Program-made: the position numbers and the translations under genes
From: Rhizobium sp. NFR07
GTDB lineage: Bacteria > Pseudomonadota > Alphaproteobacteria > Rhizobiales > Rhizobiaceae
Assembly (NCBI RefSeq): GCF_900111905.1
Contig: NZ_FOKM01000007.1
Span: 248,001-312,000, forward strand
DNA: 64,000 bases
Direction of reading: 5' to 3'
The notes under the pieces: generated by a model
Told to the model about the DNA's origin: nothing
The model's database searches: none
The model's input: the letters and a program-made list of their open reading frames with translations, nothing else
Shown here: positions 37,831 through 47,252 of the stretch, piece after piece
How positions within the stretch are numbered: the first letter of the stretch is position 1
Layout of the letters: each line of letters begins with the position of its first letter

Positions 37831-38820
37831 CTATTCCGCAGCGATCAATTCCACCACGGCCGGGGCATCCTCACCCTTGCCGCGAAAATGGCTCGGCGGA
37901 TCGCCGATGATCCGCTTGAAGGCGCGGCTGAACGAGGCCTCGGCGTCGTAGCCCAACTTTTCGGCCACCGTCGCGACCCGCATACCATCCTTCAGCCAGA
38001 GCCGTGCCTGATGCATCCTGACGCGCGCCACGTATCGTGCCGGCGTCTCGCCGACGACGCGCGCGAAGCGTTCGGCAAATCCCGAACGTGACGCGCCCAT
38101 CAGCCGCGCCAGATCAGCGACGGTCCAGTCCCGATCCGGCTCCAGATGAATGGCGGCGAGCACGCGCCCGATCTCGGGATTGCGCACGGCGGCAATCCAG
38201 CCGCTCGTATCGCCGCAGCCATGTTCGACCCAGGTGCGGATGATCGTCGCCGTCAGGACGTCGGCAAGCCGGGCGAGAATGCCGCCCGCACCCACACGGT
38301 CCATATCCACCTCGCGCGCCATTGCCTCGAGAAGATGCGGGATGGCAGGTTCGCTGGTGGCAAGATCACTGGTCAGCATCGCGTCGGGCATGAGTTGCAG
38401 AAGCGGATGCAGCTTGTCGATGTTGAAGCGCATCGAGGCGGTCAGCGCCACCGTGCCGCATCGCGCATCGGCGCATTGCATGTCGAACACGCCCTGGCAG
38501 ACTTCCTTCTTGCCGTAACGGCCGAAGGGCAACGGTTCGATATTCTCGGCACTGGCAAGCACATGGGCATCGCCGCGCGGCAGGATCACCGCATCGCCGG
38601 CATTGAGACGCAGCCATTCCCCCGAAGGCGCCTTAAGCAGCGCCGATCCGGAGGAAATGAAATGGAAGCGCGCGGCGTCTTCGGCAGGAAAAGCCGTGGC
38701 CCAGGGCTCGGCCAGACGGCATCGACCGTATTCCACACCATCGAGTCGTAGCCCTCGCAGCATTTCCGAAAGCGGATCGGCTGGCGCGGCGGACGAGAAT
38801 TTGGACGATCTGTCAAGCAT
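37831..38820 (-). CDS. AraC-family regulator with N-terminal cupin domain
   Basis: 329 residues from the ATG at 38820. The N-terminal ~180 residues are a cupin-type sensing domain (ARFHFISSGSALLKAPSGEW, LNAGDAVILPRGDAHVLA). The C-terminal ~100 carry two helix-turn-helices (WTVADLARLMGASRSGFAER, then RVATVAEKLGYDAEASFSRA). Divergent from an MFS exporter gene over 73 bp, so it very likely controls that gene. Confidence 0.94.
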   Translation of the reverse strand: MLDRSSKFSSAAPADPLSEMLRGLRLDGVEYGRCRLAEPWATAFPAEDAARFHFISSGSALLKAPSGEWLRLNAGDAVILPRGDAHVLASAENIEPLPFGRYGKKEVCQGVFDMQCADARCGTVALTASMRFNIDKLHPLLQLMPDAMLTSDLATSEPAIPHLLEAMAREVDMDRVGAGGILARLADVLTATIIRTWVEHGCGDTSGWIAAVRNPEIGRVLAAIHLEPDRDWTVADLARLMGASRSGFAERFARVVGETPARYVARVRMHQARLWLKDGMRVATVAEKLGYDAEASFSRAFKRIIGDPPSHFRGKGEDAPAVVELIAAE

Positions 38821-38893
38821 GTCGGAGTTTCTAGCATGGAAACGCCAGAGCGTCACGCTTATTCCTGACGAAAATCAAATCAGGAGATTCCCT

Positions 38894-40111
38894 ATGCACG
38901 GCAGCCCTCTACCATCTGATGACGAAACGCGGACCGGACAAGGTGTCGCACAGGAAGTTTCCCGCTGGGGGGCGGTCATATCGCTCACGCTCGGCGTCTT
39001 CGGCCTCGTCACGGCGGAATTCCTGCCGGTCAGCCTTCTGACACCGATGTCGGAAGATCTCGGCGTCAGCACCGGCATTGCCGGGCAGTCGATCACCACC
39101 ACTGCCGTCATGGCAGCCTTCGCCGGCCCCGGCGTCGTGATCGGCACCCGCAGCTTCGACCGCCGCTGGACCGTTCTGGCTCTGACGACGCTCCTGATCG
39201 TCTCCAGCCTGATCGCCGCGACCGCGACGAGCATCTACACCGTCCTTTTTGCCCGCGCGATGCTCGGCATCGGCCTTGGCGGCTTCTGGGCCATGTCGGC
39301 CGCGCTCGCCATGCGCCTCGTCCCGCCTGCAAAAATGCCCCGCGCCATGGCAATCATCATGGCCGGTGTGTCGCTGGCCACCGTCTGTGCCGCCCCGCTC
39401 GGCGCCTGGATCGGCGCCACGCTTGGCTGGCGCGCCGCCTTCTACCTGTCGGCCGCCGTCGGCGTGATTGCGCTCGCCGTCCAGGCCTTCACCTTGCCGG
39501 CCCTGCCGCCGACCGGCCATGCCGGCCTCGGCACGCTGGCCGCGGTCATGCGCCGTCCGGCCATCCGCACCGCGCTCTTCACCATCCTGCTCTTCGTTGC
39601 GGGCCATTTCGCCGGCTTCACCTATATCCGGCCGTTCCTCGAGCAGGTACCGCATCTCGATGTCGAGACGATCTCGCTGATCCTGCTCGCCTATGGCGTC
39701 ACCGGCTTCTTCGGCAACATGCTTGGCGGCATGGTTTCGGAACGCAGCCCGCGTCTGTCGATCGTGATCTTCACCAGCCTCGTCGCAGTCTCTGCCGTCA
39801 TGCTCGCCGTCGGTGGTGCCTCGCTGATGGTCTCGGCAGCGGCAATCGCTCTCTGGGGTCTGGCTTTCGGTGCCTTCCCGGTCAGCGTCCAGAGCTTCGT
39901 CGTCGGCCACGCACCGGATGAGGCAGAAAGCGCCGGCGCGCTGGTCATCCCGGCCTTCCAGATCGCCATTTCGAGTGGTGCCATCTTCGGCGGCCTGCTG
40001 ATCGAAACCCAGGGCCCCGTCGCCGTCGTCGCCTTTGCCGCCGTCGCGGCAGCCCTTGGCGCCTCGGTCATGGCCGCTCGCGGCGAACGTCGCCAGCTCT
40101 CGCTAGGCTGA
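38894..40111 (+). CDS. MFS efflux transporter (NepI/SotB/AraJ group)
   Basis: 405 residues with GGAG eight bases before the ATG. Twelve helices; FGLVTAEFLPVSLLTPMSED in the first helix region, ARAMLGIGLGGFWAMSAALA and the antiporter-type GVSLATVCAAPLGAWIG place it in the drug:H+ antiporter-1 group that exports sugars, nucleosides or drugs. Regulated, by inference, by the divergent AraC protein. A strong terminator follows. Confidence 0.94.
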   Translation: MHGSPLPSDDETRTGQGVAQEVSRWGAVISLTLGVFGLVTAEFLPVSLLTPMSEDLGVSTGIAGQSITTTAVMAAFAGPGVVIGTRSFDRRWTVLALTTLLIVSSLIAATATSIYTVLFARAMLGIGLGGFWAMSAALAMRLVPPAKMPRAMAIIMAGVSLATVCAAPLGAWIGATLGWRAAFYLSAAVGVIALAVQAFTLPALPPTGHAGLGTLAAVMRRPAIRTALFTILLFVAGHFAGFTYIRPFLEQVPHLDVETISLILLAYGVTGFFGNMLGGMVSERSPRLSIVIFTSLVAVSAVMLAVGGASLMVSAAAIALWGLAFGAFPVSVQSFVVGHAPDEAESAGALVIPAFQIAISSGAIFGGLLIETQGPVAVVAFAAVAAALGASVMAARGERRQLSLG

Positions 40112-40188
40112 ACCCAGCACTCAGCCCGGCATGAGATCTGTGGGGCTTCTGACCTCCAGCCAGAAATAGGCCCCGAAAGCAGATCGGA

Positions 40189-40220
40189 CCGCCCGCAGCC
40201 GAAAGGTTGCGGGCGGTTTT
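40189..40220 (+). terminator. Rho-independent terminator after the MFS gene
   Basis: CCGCCCGCA, loop of 10 nt, TGCGGGCGG, then TTTTCTTT. A 9-bp GC-rich stem with a T tail 77 bp after the stop codon. The minus-strand gene ending at 40234 lies just beyond. Confidence 0.88.
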
Positions 40221-40233
40221 CTTTGCTGAGTCC

Positions 40234-41448
40234 TCAGGCCGCCCGGCTGTCGCCGGCCAGCACGTCGTCGAGCCTGCGCCCGGGCGCGATGTCGGCAAAG
40301 AAACCCGCCGGCCAAGGGCCCGCCGTCATCAGGCCGAAATCGAAATTCGTCCGCCGGTCGGAGCCCAGCACATACTGGCGATGCACCCTCAGGAAATCCC
40401 GCTTGATCCTCCGGTAACGCTCGGGCTCCAGCATGTTGCGGATCCGCAGGAAGATCAGCCGCGGCGAAGGCGCATCCGAATGGCCTGTCAGTGCCGTCAC
40501 TGAGGATTTGTAGAAGCTGATGATATCGGTCAGGCACTGGACTTCGACGAAGGCAACGTCCCTCGATCGAGCAATCGCCCCGACACGCGACCTCAGCGTC
40601 GTGGCGGAACGCAGCAGCGCGCATTGAAGGATCGCGCCGCCGAGCGTGACGAATGTGACCCGCTTGCCGACAAAAAGGTCCGGCTCCCGCTCCAGCAGCA
40701 GACCGATCGTATGCACCGCCATGCTGGATCCCATGCTGTGCGAGGTGATGACATATTCATCCGCATCCTCATCGAAGGCCGGCCTCGCCGCCCGCGCAGA
40801 CGCCTCGACCCAGTCCCTCATCCACGCCTCATCCATGCGCGCGACTGCGACCGCCAGCTCCCAGTCGGAAAACAGGTGCAGCGTGAAATACCGCTCAGAG
40901 AACGGCAGGAAGAGTTTGAGGAAGAAAGCTATGCCAAGCGCGATGCCGAATGGATAATGCCAGGCGCTCACGCCGAGCCACAAGGGATAGGTCGCCAGCG
41001 CCAGGCTGATCGCCAAGCCCAGGACGACGAGCAGAAACGGAAAGACGAAGAACAGGCCGAAACGCCAGGCATGGCGGAAATAGCCGAATGCGCCGCCTTC
41101 CGATATGACGATCGCAGCACTCCGCAAGCCTCGCGCCAACCGCATCAGCAGCGGCCGCTTCGCCAGCTGGCTGACGATCCTGTCGTGGTCAAGTAGAAAG
41201 AACCGGCTCGCCGTCCGCCAGCCCGCCTCCTCGGAGGCTTTGCCTCCGGCAGTCTCTATATCGAAATAAGGACAGTGCCCGTCCTCGCGCAGCACGCCCA
41301 CCTCGGCAGACAGATCCCAGAGCTTTGCCGTCATCTGCATCGCCCGCTCGTAGCGCACCCGATGGCGCGGCGCGTCCAGCTGCTCGAAACCGGGGAAGTG
41401 TAGAACCACGCGTTTCGCAACGCGCGCGGACGATGAATATGCTTGCAC
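40234..41448 (-). CDS. Membrane protein with alpha/beta-hydrolase-like nucleophile elbow, function unknown
   Basis: 404 residues from a GTG at 41448. The N-terminal part (RVVLHFPGFEQLDAPRHRVR) looks like a hydrolase first strand. Two or three membrane helices lie at about residues 130-185 (FFVFPFLLVVLGLAISLALA). A serine elbow (YVITSHSMGSSMAVHTIGLL) sits near 245, followed by VTFVTLGGAILQCALL. The long helical insert between the first strand and the elbow is unusual. It may be a lipase-like enzyme working at the inner membrane. No close family was recognised. Confidence 0.75.
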   Translation of the reverse strand: MQAYSSSARVAKRVVLHFPGFEQLDAPRHRVRYERAMQMTAKLWDLSAEVGVLREDGHCPYFDIETAGGKASEEAGWRTASRFFLLDHDRIVSQLAKRPLLMRLARGLRSAAIVISEGGAFGYFRHAWRFGLFFVFPFLLVVLGLAISLALATYPLWLGVSAWHYPFGIALGIAFFLKLFLPFSERYFTLHLFSDWELAVAVARMDEAWMRDWVEASARAARPAFDEDADEYVITSHSMGSSMAVHTIGLLLEREPDLFVGKRVTFVTLGGAILQCALLRSATTLRSRVGAIARSRDVAFVEVQCLTDIISFYKSSVTALTGHSDAPSPRLIFLRIRNMLEPERYRRIKRDFLRVHRQYVLGSDRRTNFDFGLMTAGPWPAGFFADIAPGRRLDDVLAGDSRAA

Positions 41449-41715
41449 TTAAAGTTTCTTTCTTCTTGGACGGAGCCCTGTCCGGCTCCGCAAGGGCCCG
41501 GCGACATCCGGACAGGCCCAAATCTTGCTGCACGCCCTAAGCCCAGACCTGTGGCGGGATTAAGGACGACGACGCCTGCGACGCCGTCACGCCGAATTTC
41601 CCTGGCCCCACATCGCCGATCTTCGACCTACACGAAACAGAACAACAACCAGTTACAATCATGGCAACGAAGCATCGGCTTTCCCGCCCGGCCGGAAAGC
41701 TGCTATGCCCGCCCG

Positions 41716-42120
41716 ATGTTATCAGCCCCATCCACCGTCGAAGGTCGCGCTTGCGGAACCTGCACGCTCTGTTGCCGCCTGCCGGAGATCGACCATTTCG
41801 ACAAGCCCGCCGACGAATGGTGCGCCCATTGCGTCGCCGAACAAGGCTGCACGATCTATGGCCGGCGTCCCTCCGTCTGCCGCGATTTCCATTGTCTCTG
41901 GATGACCGATCAGGCACTCGGTGAAGAATGGGCGCCGTCCCGCTCCCATGTGATGGTCTATAGCCAGGGAAAGCAGATCACCGTCCTCGCCGATCCCGAC
42001 CGCCCCGACATCTGGCGCCGCGCGCCCTACATGAACCAGCTGCAGGCCTGGGCTGCCGAAGCCGCCCCGAGCGGCGGATACGTCATCGTCTTCTGGCGCG
42101 ACGAGGTGGTGAAGATCTGA
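41716..42120 (+). CDS. YkgJ-family cysteine cluster protein
   Basis: 134 residues. Metal-binding cysteines are in CGTCTLCCRLPEIDHFDKP, WCAHC, GCTIYGRRPSVCRDFHC. The family (UPF0153, zinc- or iron-chelating domain) has no settled function. The start at 41716 is the first ATG that gives a normal family N-terminus; its ribosome site is weak. Confidence 0.88.
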   Translation: MLSAPSTVEGRACGTCTLCCRLPEIDHFDKPADEWCAHCVAEQGCTIYGRRPSVCRDFHCLWMTDQALGEEWAPSRSHVMVYSQGKQITVLADPDRPDIWRRAPYMNQLQAWAAEAAPSGGYVIVFWRDEVVKI

Positions 42121-42145
42121 CTGTCCTAGACATACGGCGTTCGCC

Positions 42146-42436
42146 TCAATCTCCTGAAGCGTAAAGCAGCGATATATCGCGATGATGCGATTGGCAGACA
42201 GCGCCTTCGGTCTTAACCACCGCACGCTTCGCCTCCAGAACGACGATGCAGCCATTGCGATAGGCGTATTGCCGATCACCATTGGCCAGTGTCTTGCGCA
42301 CGGGCACTTCATCCATCGGCCGCTCCTCTGCCGCCGTTGGCTGGACCTGCGCGACCGGCTGCTGGCTTTCGCCGGCTGAACAGGATGCCGTGATCGCGAT
42401 GAGAGGCAGTGTCAGGAAGAAGTGTGATTTGGGCAT
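42146..42436 (-). CDS. Small predicted lipoprotein
   Basis: 96 residues from the ATG at 42436 with GGAGGA upstream. The N-terminus FFLTLPLIAITASCSAG ends in a lipobox-like ITASC, so it is probably lipid-anchored. The rest (VRKTLANGDRQYAYRNGCIV, VLEAKRAVVKTEGAVC) has two cysteines that could pair. No known domain. Confidence 0.75.
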   Translation of the reverse strand: MPKSHFFLTLPLIAITASCSAGESQQPVAQVQPTAAEERPMDEVPVRKTLANGDRQYAYRNGCIVVLEAKRAVVKTEGAVCQSHHRDISLLYASGD

Positions 42437-42496
42437 ATTGTCCTCCGTTGCTGCCATCCGGCTTAGAACGGAGGTTGGGCGAGAAAGAGATCGACG

Positions 42497-42907
42497 TCAC
42501 CCCTCGCCCTTTATCGCCGGCGTCACCGAGAACGAATAGACCGGCATCGCTTCCATTGCGCCATTCGCAAAGGCCTCGATCTCCTCGTGAAGCGCCTCGA
42601 ACCTCATCCGAAAGCCGGCGACGCCGAGCTTAAAATCCGCCGCCTCGCCGATCGCTGAAAACGACACCTCGGCATATCGCGGATCATCGGGCTCCAGCAA
42701 TGTCCCGTAGATCCTCCACTCTTTCGCCCTCGCCTCCTCGTCATCGAGAAAAATCTCGACGCGAGGCTCGTGCCGCCCTTGAAGGGCGTAGGAGAGCTTG
42801 AAGACCAGACCGAAAGCTTCGGCATGATAGGGATTGTAAGGCGCATGCATGATGCTGAACCGCGCGACGTCCTGTTGCACTTCCCTGTCCCGGCGTCCCT
42901 TGCCCAT
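42497..42907 (-). CDS. Hypothetical protein downstream of the ABC exporter
   Basis: 136 residues. It follows the permease gene by 21 bp on the same strand, so it is probably the third gene of the yadGH-like operon. The start is uncertain: ATG at 42907 or 42850. The core (APYNPYHAEAFGLVFKLSYA, RVEIFLDDEEARAKEWRIYG) is soluble and acidic. No family recognised. Confidence 0.7.
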   Translation of the reverse strand: MGKGRRDREVQQDVARFSIMHAPYNPYHAEAFGLVFKLSYALQGRHEPRVEIFLDDEEARAKEWRIYGTLLEPDDPRYAEVSFSAIGEAADFKLGVAGFRMRFEALHEEIEAFANGAMEAMPVYSFSVTPAIKGEG

Positions 42908-42928
42908 GAGAAATATGTCCGGCGCTCG

Positions 42929-43711
42929 TCAGCTGCGCAGCCGGTATCCCGTCCTGAACATCCAGCCGAGCACCGACAGGCACAGCGCCAGAAACAGGCC
43001 GATCATCGCCAGGCTCACTAGAGGGTTCACGTCGGAGACCTCGTAGAAACTCCAGCGGAAGCCGCTGACCAGATAGAGGACCGGGTTCAGATGGCTGACC
43101 GCCTCCCAGAAAGGCGGAAGCATCTTGATCGAATAGAAGCTGCCGCCGAGGAAGGTCAGGGGCGGCACGATCAGCATGGGCACGATGTTGAGCTGCTCGA
43201 AATTCTTCGCCCAGACGCCGATGATGAAGCCGAACAGGCTGAAGGTTACGGCCGTCAGAACCATGAACAGAAGCATGACGAGCGGATGGGCGACCGAGAT
43301 CGTCCCGAAATCCGGGTTGATCAGCGACAGGCAATATGCGGTCGCTAGGATGATGAAGCCGATGATCAGCCCCTTGCTCGCCGCTGCCCCGACATAACCG
43401 ATCAGGATTTCCGTCATCGCCACTGGCGCCGACAGGATCTCGTAGATCGTCCCGGTGAATTTCGGGAAATAGATGCCGATCGAGCCGTTCGCCGTGCATT
43501 GGGTCAAAAGCGTCAGGATGATCAGGCCGGGCGTGATGAACGAACCGTAGGAGACGCCCTCGATCGTCGGAATGCGCGAGCCGATCGCCGTGCCGAAGAC
43601 GACGAAATAGAGCGAGGTGGTGATGACCGGCGAGATGACGCTCTGCAGGAGCGTGCGACGCATGCGCGCCATCTCGAATCCATAGATGGATTTGATCGCT
43701 TCGAAATTCAT
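42929..43711 (-). CDS. ABC-2 type exporter permease (YadH-like)
   Basis: 260 residues, six helices, DUF/ABC2_membrane pattern: [39 protein letters not shown], and [20 protein letters not shown]. The length matches E. coli YadH. It overlaps the ATPase gene by 4 bp. The exported substrate is unknown. Confidence 0.93.
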   Translation of the reverse strand: MNFEAIKSIYGFEMARMRRTLLQSVISPVITTSLYFVVFGTAIGSRIPTIEGVSYGSFITPGLIILTLLTQCTANGSIGIYFPKFTGTIYEILSAPVAMTEILIGYVGAAASKGLIIGFIILATAYCLSLINPDFGTISVAHPLVMLLFMVLTAVTFSLFGFIIGVWAKNFEQLNIVPMLIVPPLTFLGGSFYSIKMLPPFWEAVSHLNPVLYLVSGFRWSFYEVSDVNPLVSLAMIGLFLALCLSVLGWMFRTGYRLRS

Positions 43712-44634
43712 GCCTTTTCCTCCACCAGAGCGACAAAGATGTCCTCCAGCGAACTCTGCCGCGTCGAGAGGTCCTTGAAATGGATGTCCGCCGCAGTCAG
43801 CGCCGCAAGCAGCGCCGATATGCTGTCCTGGCTTCCGTTGTGGCTGTATTCGTGCATCAGTTTCTGCCCGTCTTCCGACAGTGTCAGGTCGAAGGCGCCA
43901 AGGCTCGGCGGCAGCGCCGCCAGCGGCTCCGTCAGATCGAGCGTCAGCTGCTTTCGGCCGAGCTGTTTCATCAGCGCAGCCTTTTCCTCCAGCAGCAGAA
44001 GCCGACCGCCATTGATCACACCCACCCGGTCGGCGATTTCCTCCGCCTCCTCGATATAGTGAGTAGTCAGAATGATCGTCACGCCCTGCTCGCGCAGCTG
44101 CTTCACCACCTCCCACATGTCGCGGCGCAGGTTGACGTCGACACCCGCCGTCGGCTCGTCGAGGAACAGCACTTCCGGTTCGTGCGACAGCGCCTTGGCG
44201 ATCAGCACACGCCGCTTCATGCCGCCGGAAAGCTCGCGCAGCATGTTGTCCTTCTTCGTCCAGAGAGAAAGATCACGCAGGATCTTCTCGATCAGCGCCG
44301 GATTTGCCTTCTTGCCGAACACTCCGCGGGAAAAGCTCACCGTATTCCACACCGTCTCGAACTGGTCGGTCGTGAGCTCCTGGGGCACCAGCCCAATCAT
44401 CGCGCGGGTCTGGCGAAAATCCTGCACCACATTGTGCCCCCCGACCATGACGGTGCCGCCGCTGGGGTTGACGATGCCGCACACGATCGAGATCAGCGTC
44501 GTCTTGCCGGCGCCGTTCGGCCCGAGCAGCGCCAGGATCTCGCCGCGCTCGATGTCGAGATCGACGCCCTTCAGGGCCTCGAACCCGTTTCCATAGGTCT
44601 TGGTCAGATTCTTGACCGATATGATGGGGGGCAT
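43708..44634 (-). CDS. ABC-2 type exporter ATP-binding protein (YadG-like)
   Basis: 308 residues, exactly the YadG length, from the ATG at 44634. Walker [17 protein letters not shown], signature [15 protein letters not shown], Walker [13 protein letters not shown] and [15 protein letters not shown] are clear; the C-terminal ~80 residues ([13 protein letters not shown] at the end) are the family accessory region. Operon head of yadG-yadH-hypothetical. Confidence 0.94.
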   Translation of the reverse strand: MPPIISVKNLTKTYGNGFEALKGVDLDIERGEILALLGPNGAGKTTLISIVCGIVNPSGGTVMVGGHNVVQDFRQTRAMIGLVPQELTTDQFETVWNTVSFSRGVFGKKANPALIEKILRDLSLWTKKDNMLRELSGGMKRRVLIAKALSHEPEVLFLDEPTAGVDVNLRRDMWEVVKQLREQGVTIILTTHYIEEAEEIADRVGVINGGRLLLLEEKAALMKQLGRKQLTLDLTEPLAALPPSLGAFDLTLSEDGQKLMHEYSHNGSQDSISALLAALTAADIHFKDLSTRQSSLEDIFVALVEEKA

Positions 44635-44987
44635 GTGTATCGCGCTTCTATTGGAAGATGATTTCGCAGGAAGGCGCAATATAGGGGCGCGTTCCTATGA
44701 ATCTATCCCTCCTTGGTAGAATATTGCGTTCCGTTTTCCGGTGTAATGCAAGCCACGGACGCGGGCGGCAAGAAGCGGACAGAGTTATAACGGGTCAAGA
44801 CTGTTGGCCCTCAGCGGAAATGGGCCAAGAATAAGTGACGGGCGGCATGACGCGAGCCGGAAGGATGTGCTCACCCGTCCATACGAAAGTGGCAGGGCTA
44901 TTCGTTCGATGAGGACAGGCCCAAGGAGCGATCTTTCAGCCGCAATCCGCCCGTGGAAACGAGCAGTACGCGCTGACTGATCCTTTA
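44635..44987. other. Intergenic stretch without a recognised gene
   Basis: About 350 bp between the ABC exporter ATPase gene and the 3' end of the HWE kinase gene. A 68-codon open frame on the minus strand (44785-44991) has no ribosome site and reads like noise. The exporter promoter should be at its left end, but no clear -35/-10 pair is visible. Confidence 0.5.
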
Positions 44988-46217
44988 TCACTCAGCGCCC
45001 TGGAGCTCGCTGACCTGGGCGCTGATTTCGCACATCAAACCGGTGCTGTTGTAGGCAATGACCACGCCGCCAGACCCGCTAAGGCCTGCGCTGATCAACT
45101 TGGATCCGAAGCCGCTGCGCTCGGGCTTGACGACCACCGGCCCTTTGGTTTCCCGCCAGGTCATGCGCAGCATTTCATCGATGCCCTTGCCCTCGACGCG
45201 CCAGGTAAGATCCACGCTGCCCCCACCCACCGACAACGAACCGTGCTTGAGTGCATTGGTTGTCAGTTCGTGCAGGAGCAGCGCGACGTTCAACGCTGCC
45301 TTTGATCCGATCTCGACATCCGGACCCTCGATGCGGATTCTGCCCGCGACACCCGCACCGTTCGCGGCCGCAGCCGCGACATCACCCAAAAGGGCTGCCG
45401 CCCAGTTCGATTGCAGCAGAATGTCGTGTGCGGAGCTGAGTGCCATGAGACGCTGCTGCAGGGTTTGTACCCGAACCTGATCACTTGAGCCTCTCAAGGT
45501 ATGGGAGGCGATGGCGGTCACCATAGCAAACAGGTTCTTGACGCGATGACCGAGTTCTCCCGCCAGAAGCTTCTGAAGTTCCTGCGTTTCGCGGAGGGCC
45601 GCAACACTTGCCTCCAGCTCCCTCTCCCGCTCTCTCAACGCTTCTTCTGCGATCGTGCGCTCCAGCAGGTCGGCGGCCTGCCGTGCCAGAATATCCAGAA
45701 GGCGGAGGTCGCGTTCCGATGGCTGATGTGGCTCGCTCCAATGGGTCGAGATCATGCCCAGCAGGGTGCCGTCTCGCGAAATAAGCGGAGTGGTCTGAGC
45801 CGACCGGATGCCGGCCCTGCGAAACGCCATCAGATCCGGCGTGCCGGCTATTTCTGCCCAGCTTTCGAAGTCTGCGATAATCGCGCGCTGCCCGGATTTG
45901 AGCGCCTGGGTGCAACTGCTCAGGGCGGTCGGCGCAACCCACTGCCAGACTGACTTGTCAGCCGGTGTCAGTCCGCGCGATGTCAGAAGCTGCAGCCCGT
46001 TGCCCGAGCCGTCTTCGGACTTGCAGAGCAGCTGCATCGTACCGAACTGCGACTGGGTGATCGATATGGCGGCATCTACAATCTTTCCGTAGAGCGCGAA
46101 CCGATCCTGCTCTCCGATCAAATCGACGCTGATGGCGTGCAGCAACTCTATGTCCGACGCTTCGTCCGAAGGCCTGGCGATGGGCCGGTCACTAGAGACG
46201 ATCCGAAGGTTGGTCAT
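44988..46217 (-). CDS. GAF-domain HWE-family sensor histidine kinase
   Basis: 409 residues from the ATG at 46217. A GAF domain covers about residues 25-180 (FGTMQLLCKSEDGSGNGLQL, AGIRSAQTTPLISRDGTLLG), then a coiled linker (EEALRERERELEASVAALRE), and an HWE kinase core. The phospho-histidine is in LAGELGHRVKNLFAMVTAIA, the N box is LLHELTTNALKHGSL, the family WxE is in MTWRETKGP, and the G box is GFGSKLI. Soluble. HWE kinases in rhizobia often act in general stress or light signalling; the partner is not in the window. Confidence 0.93.
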   Translation of the reverse strand: MTNLRIVSSDRPIARPSDEASDIELLHAISVDLIGEQDRFALYGKIVDAAISITQSQFGTMQLLCKSEDGSGNGLQLLTSRGLTPADKSVWQWVAPTALSSCTQALKSGQRAIIADFESWAEIAGTPDLMAFRRAGIRSAQTTPLISRDGTLLGMISTHWSEPHQPSERDLRLLDILARQAADLLERTIAEEALRERERELEASVAALRETQELQKLLAGELGHRVKNLFAMVTAIASHTLRGSSDQVRVQTLQQRLMALSSAHDILLQSNWAAALLGDVAAAAANGAGVAGRIRIEGPDVEIGSKAALNVALLLHELTTNALKHGSLSVGGGSVDLTWRVEGKGIDEMLRMTWRETKGPVVVKPERSGFGSKLISAGLSGSGGVVIAYNSTGLMCEISAQVSELQGAE

Positions 46218-46430
46218 TGAAAACACCCGCCGATAATTGGTTGAACGCCCACACCCGACCTTAGCCGATTTGGCTTTTGGATCAAAGATGACGCCGCGCA
46301 CCGCGCTCGCGGCAAATAGGTTCCCCATAATCCCGTCGAAATATCAAAATCGAAGATCGTGAACTCAAATGGCCTTGGCGCACGGGCGGTTTAGGGACTG
46401 ACGCCGGCTGCAGGTTTCAGCTGCGGCGAC

Positions 46431-47252
46431 CTAGAAGATCACGCTGGCGAAGAACTGCATCGACACCGCGACCAGAAACAGCGCGAAGGCGAGTTCGAGA
46501 TGCTTCTTCGACAGCGCATGCGCCAGTCGCGCGCCGTAAGGTGCCGTGTAAAGCGTCACGGGGATGAGCAGAACCACTGCCAGCCAGTTGATGTAGCCGG
46601 TCGAGAATGGCGGCAGGCCCGCCGCACCCCAGCCGCCCCAGACATAGCCGACAAGGCCGGGGATGGAGATCAGCACGCCGACGCCGGAGGATGTCGCGAC
46701 AGCCTGGTGGATCGAACGGCCGTAGAGCGTCATGAAAGTGTTGTTCATCACCCCGCCGCCGATACCCATCAGGCCGGACAGAATGCCGATCCCGGTGCCG
46801 ACGAGGAACTTCGCCGGGTTCTTCGGCAGATCCTCGCCAAGCCGCCAGCTGTCCCTCGCAAAGATCATGCGCAGCGCCAGAGCCAATGCGATGATCGCGA
46901 AGATCAGCCGCAATTCGGTACTCGAAGCCCAGGCGGCAACGACCGTCGCAATGATCGTGCCGAGCGGCACCGCGACGATCCAGCCCTTCAGGAGGCCGAC
47001 GTCGACCGCACCCTTTTGCCGATGCGCCATGAAGGAGCGGATCGAGGTCGGTACGATGATCGCCAGCGAAGTGCCCAGTGCCAGATGCATGCGCACCGCA
47101 TCCGGCACGCCGAGCAAGCCAAAGACGTGGAAGAAGATCGGCACAAGGATGGCGCCGCCTCCGATGCCGAAAAGCCCGGCCAGCAGCCCGGCAGCGACGC
47201 CGGCCGCAAGCAGCGCCACGATGAAGGGCCAGATATTTATGAGCGCGGGCAC
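46431..47252 (-). CDS. TauE/SafE-family sulfite/sulfonate permease
   Basis: 273 residues from the GTG at 47252, chosen because AGGAG lies six bases upstream; an ATG at 47294 would add 14 residues. Eight helices; GLLAGLFGIGGGAILVPIFF and GIGILSGLMGIGGGVMNNTF are the duplicated family motifs. The family exports sulfite, sulfoacetate or similar organosulfur anions. This could fit with the sulfite released by SsuD 20 kb away, but that is only inference. Confidence 0.92.
   Translation of the reverse strand: MPALINIWPFIVALLAAGVAAGLLAGLFGIGGGAILVPIFFHVFGLLGVPDAVRMHLALGTSLAIIVPTSIRSFMAHRQKGAVDVGLLKGWIVAVPLGTIIATVVAAWASSTELRLIFAIIALALALRMIFARDSWRLGEDLPKNPAKFLVGTGIGILSGLMGIGGGVMNNTFMTLYGRSIHQAVATSSGVGVLISIPGLVGYVWGGWGAAGLPPFSTGYINWLAVVLLIPVTLYTAPYGARLAHALSKKHLELAFALFLVAVSMQFFASVIF

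Noticed and set aside
44785..44991. 68-codon frame between the ABC exporter and the HWE kinase
   Set aside because: No ribosome site, no conserved-looking sequence; probably chance in GC-rich DNA.
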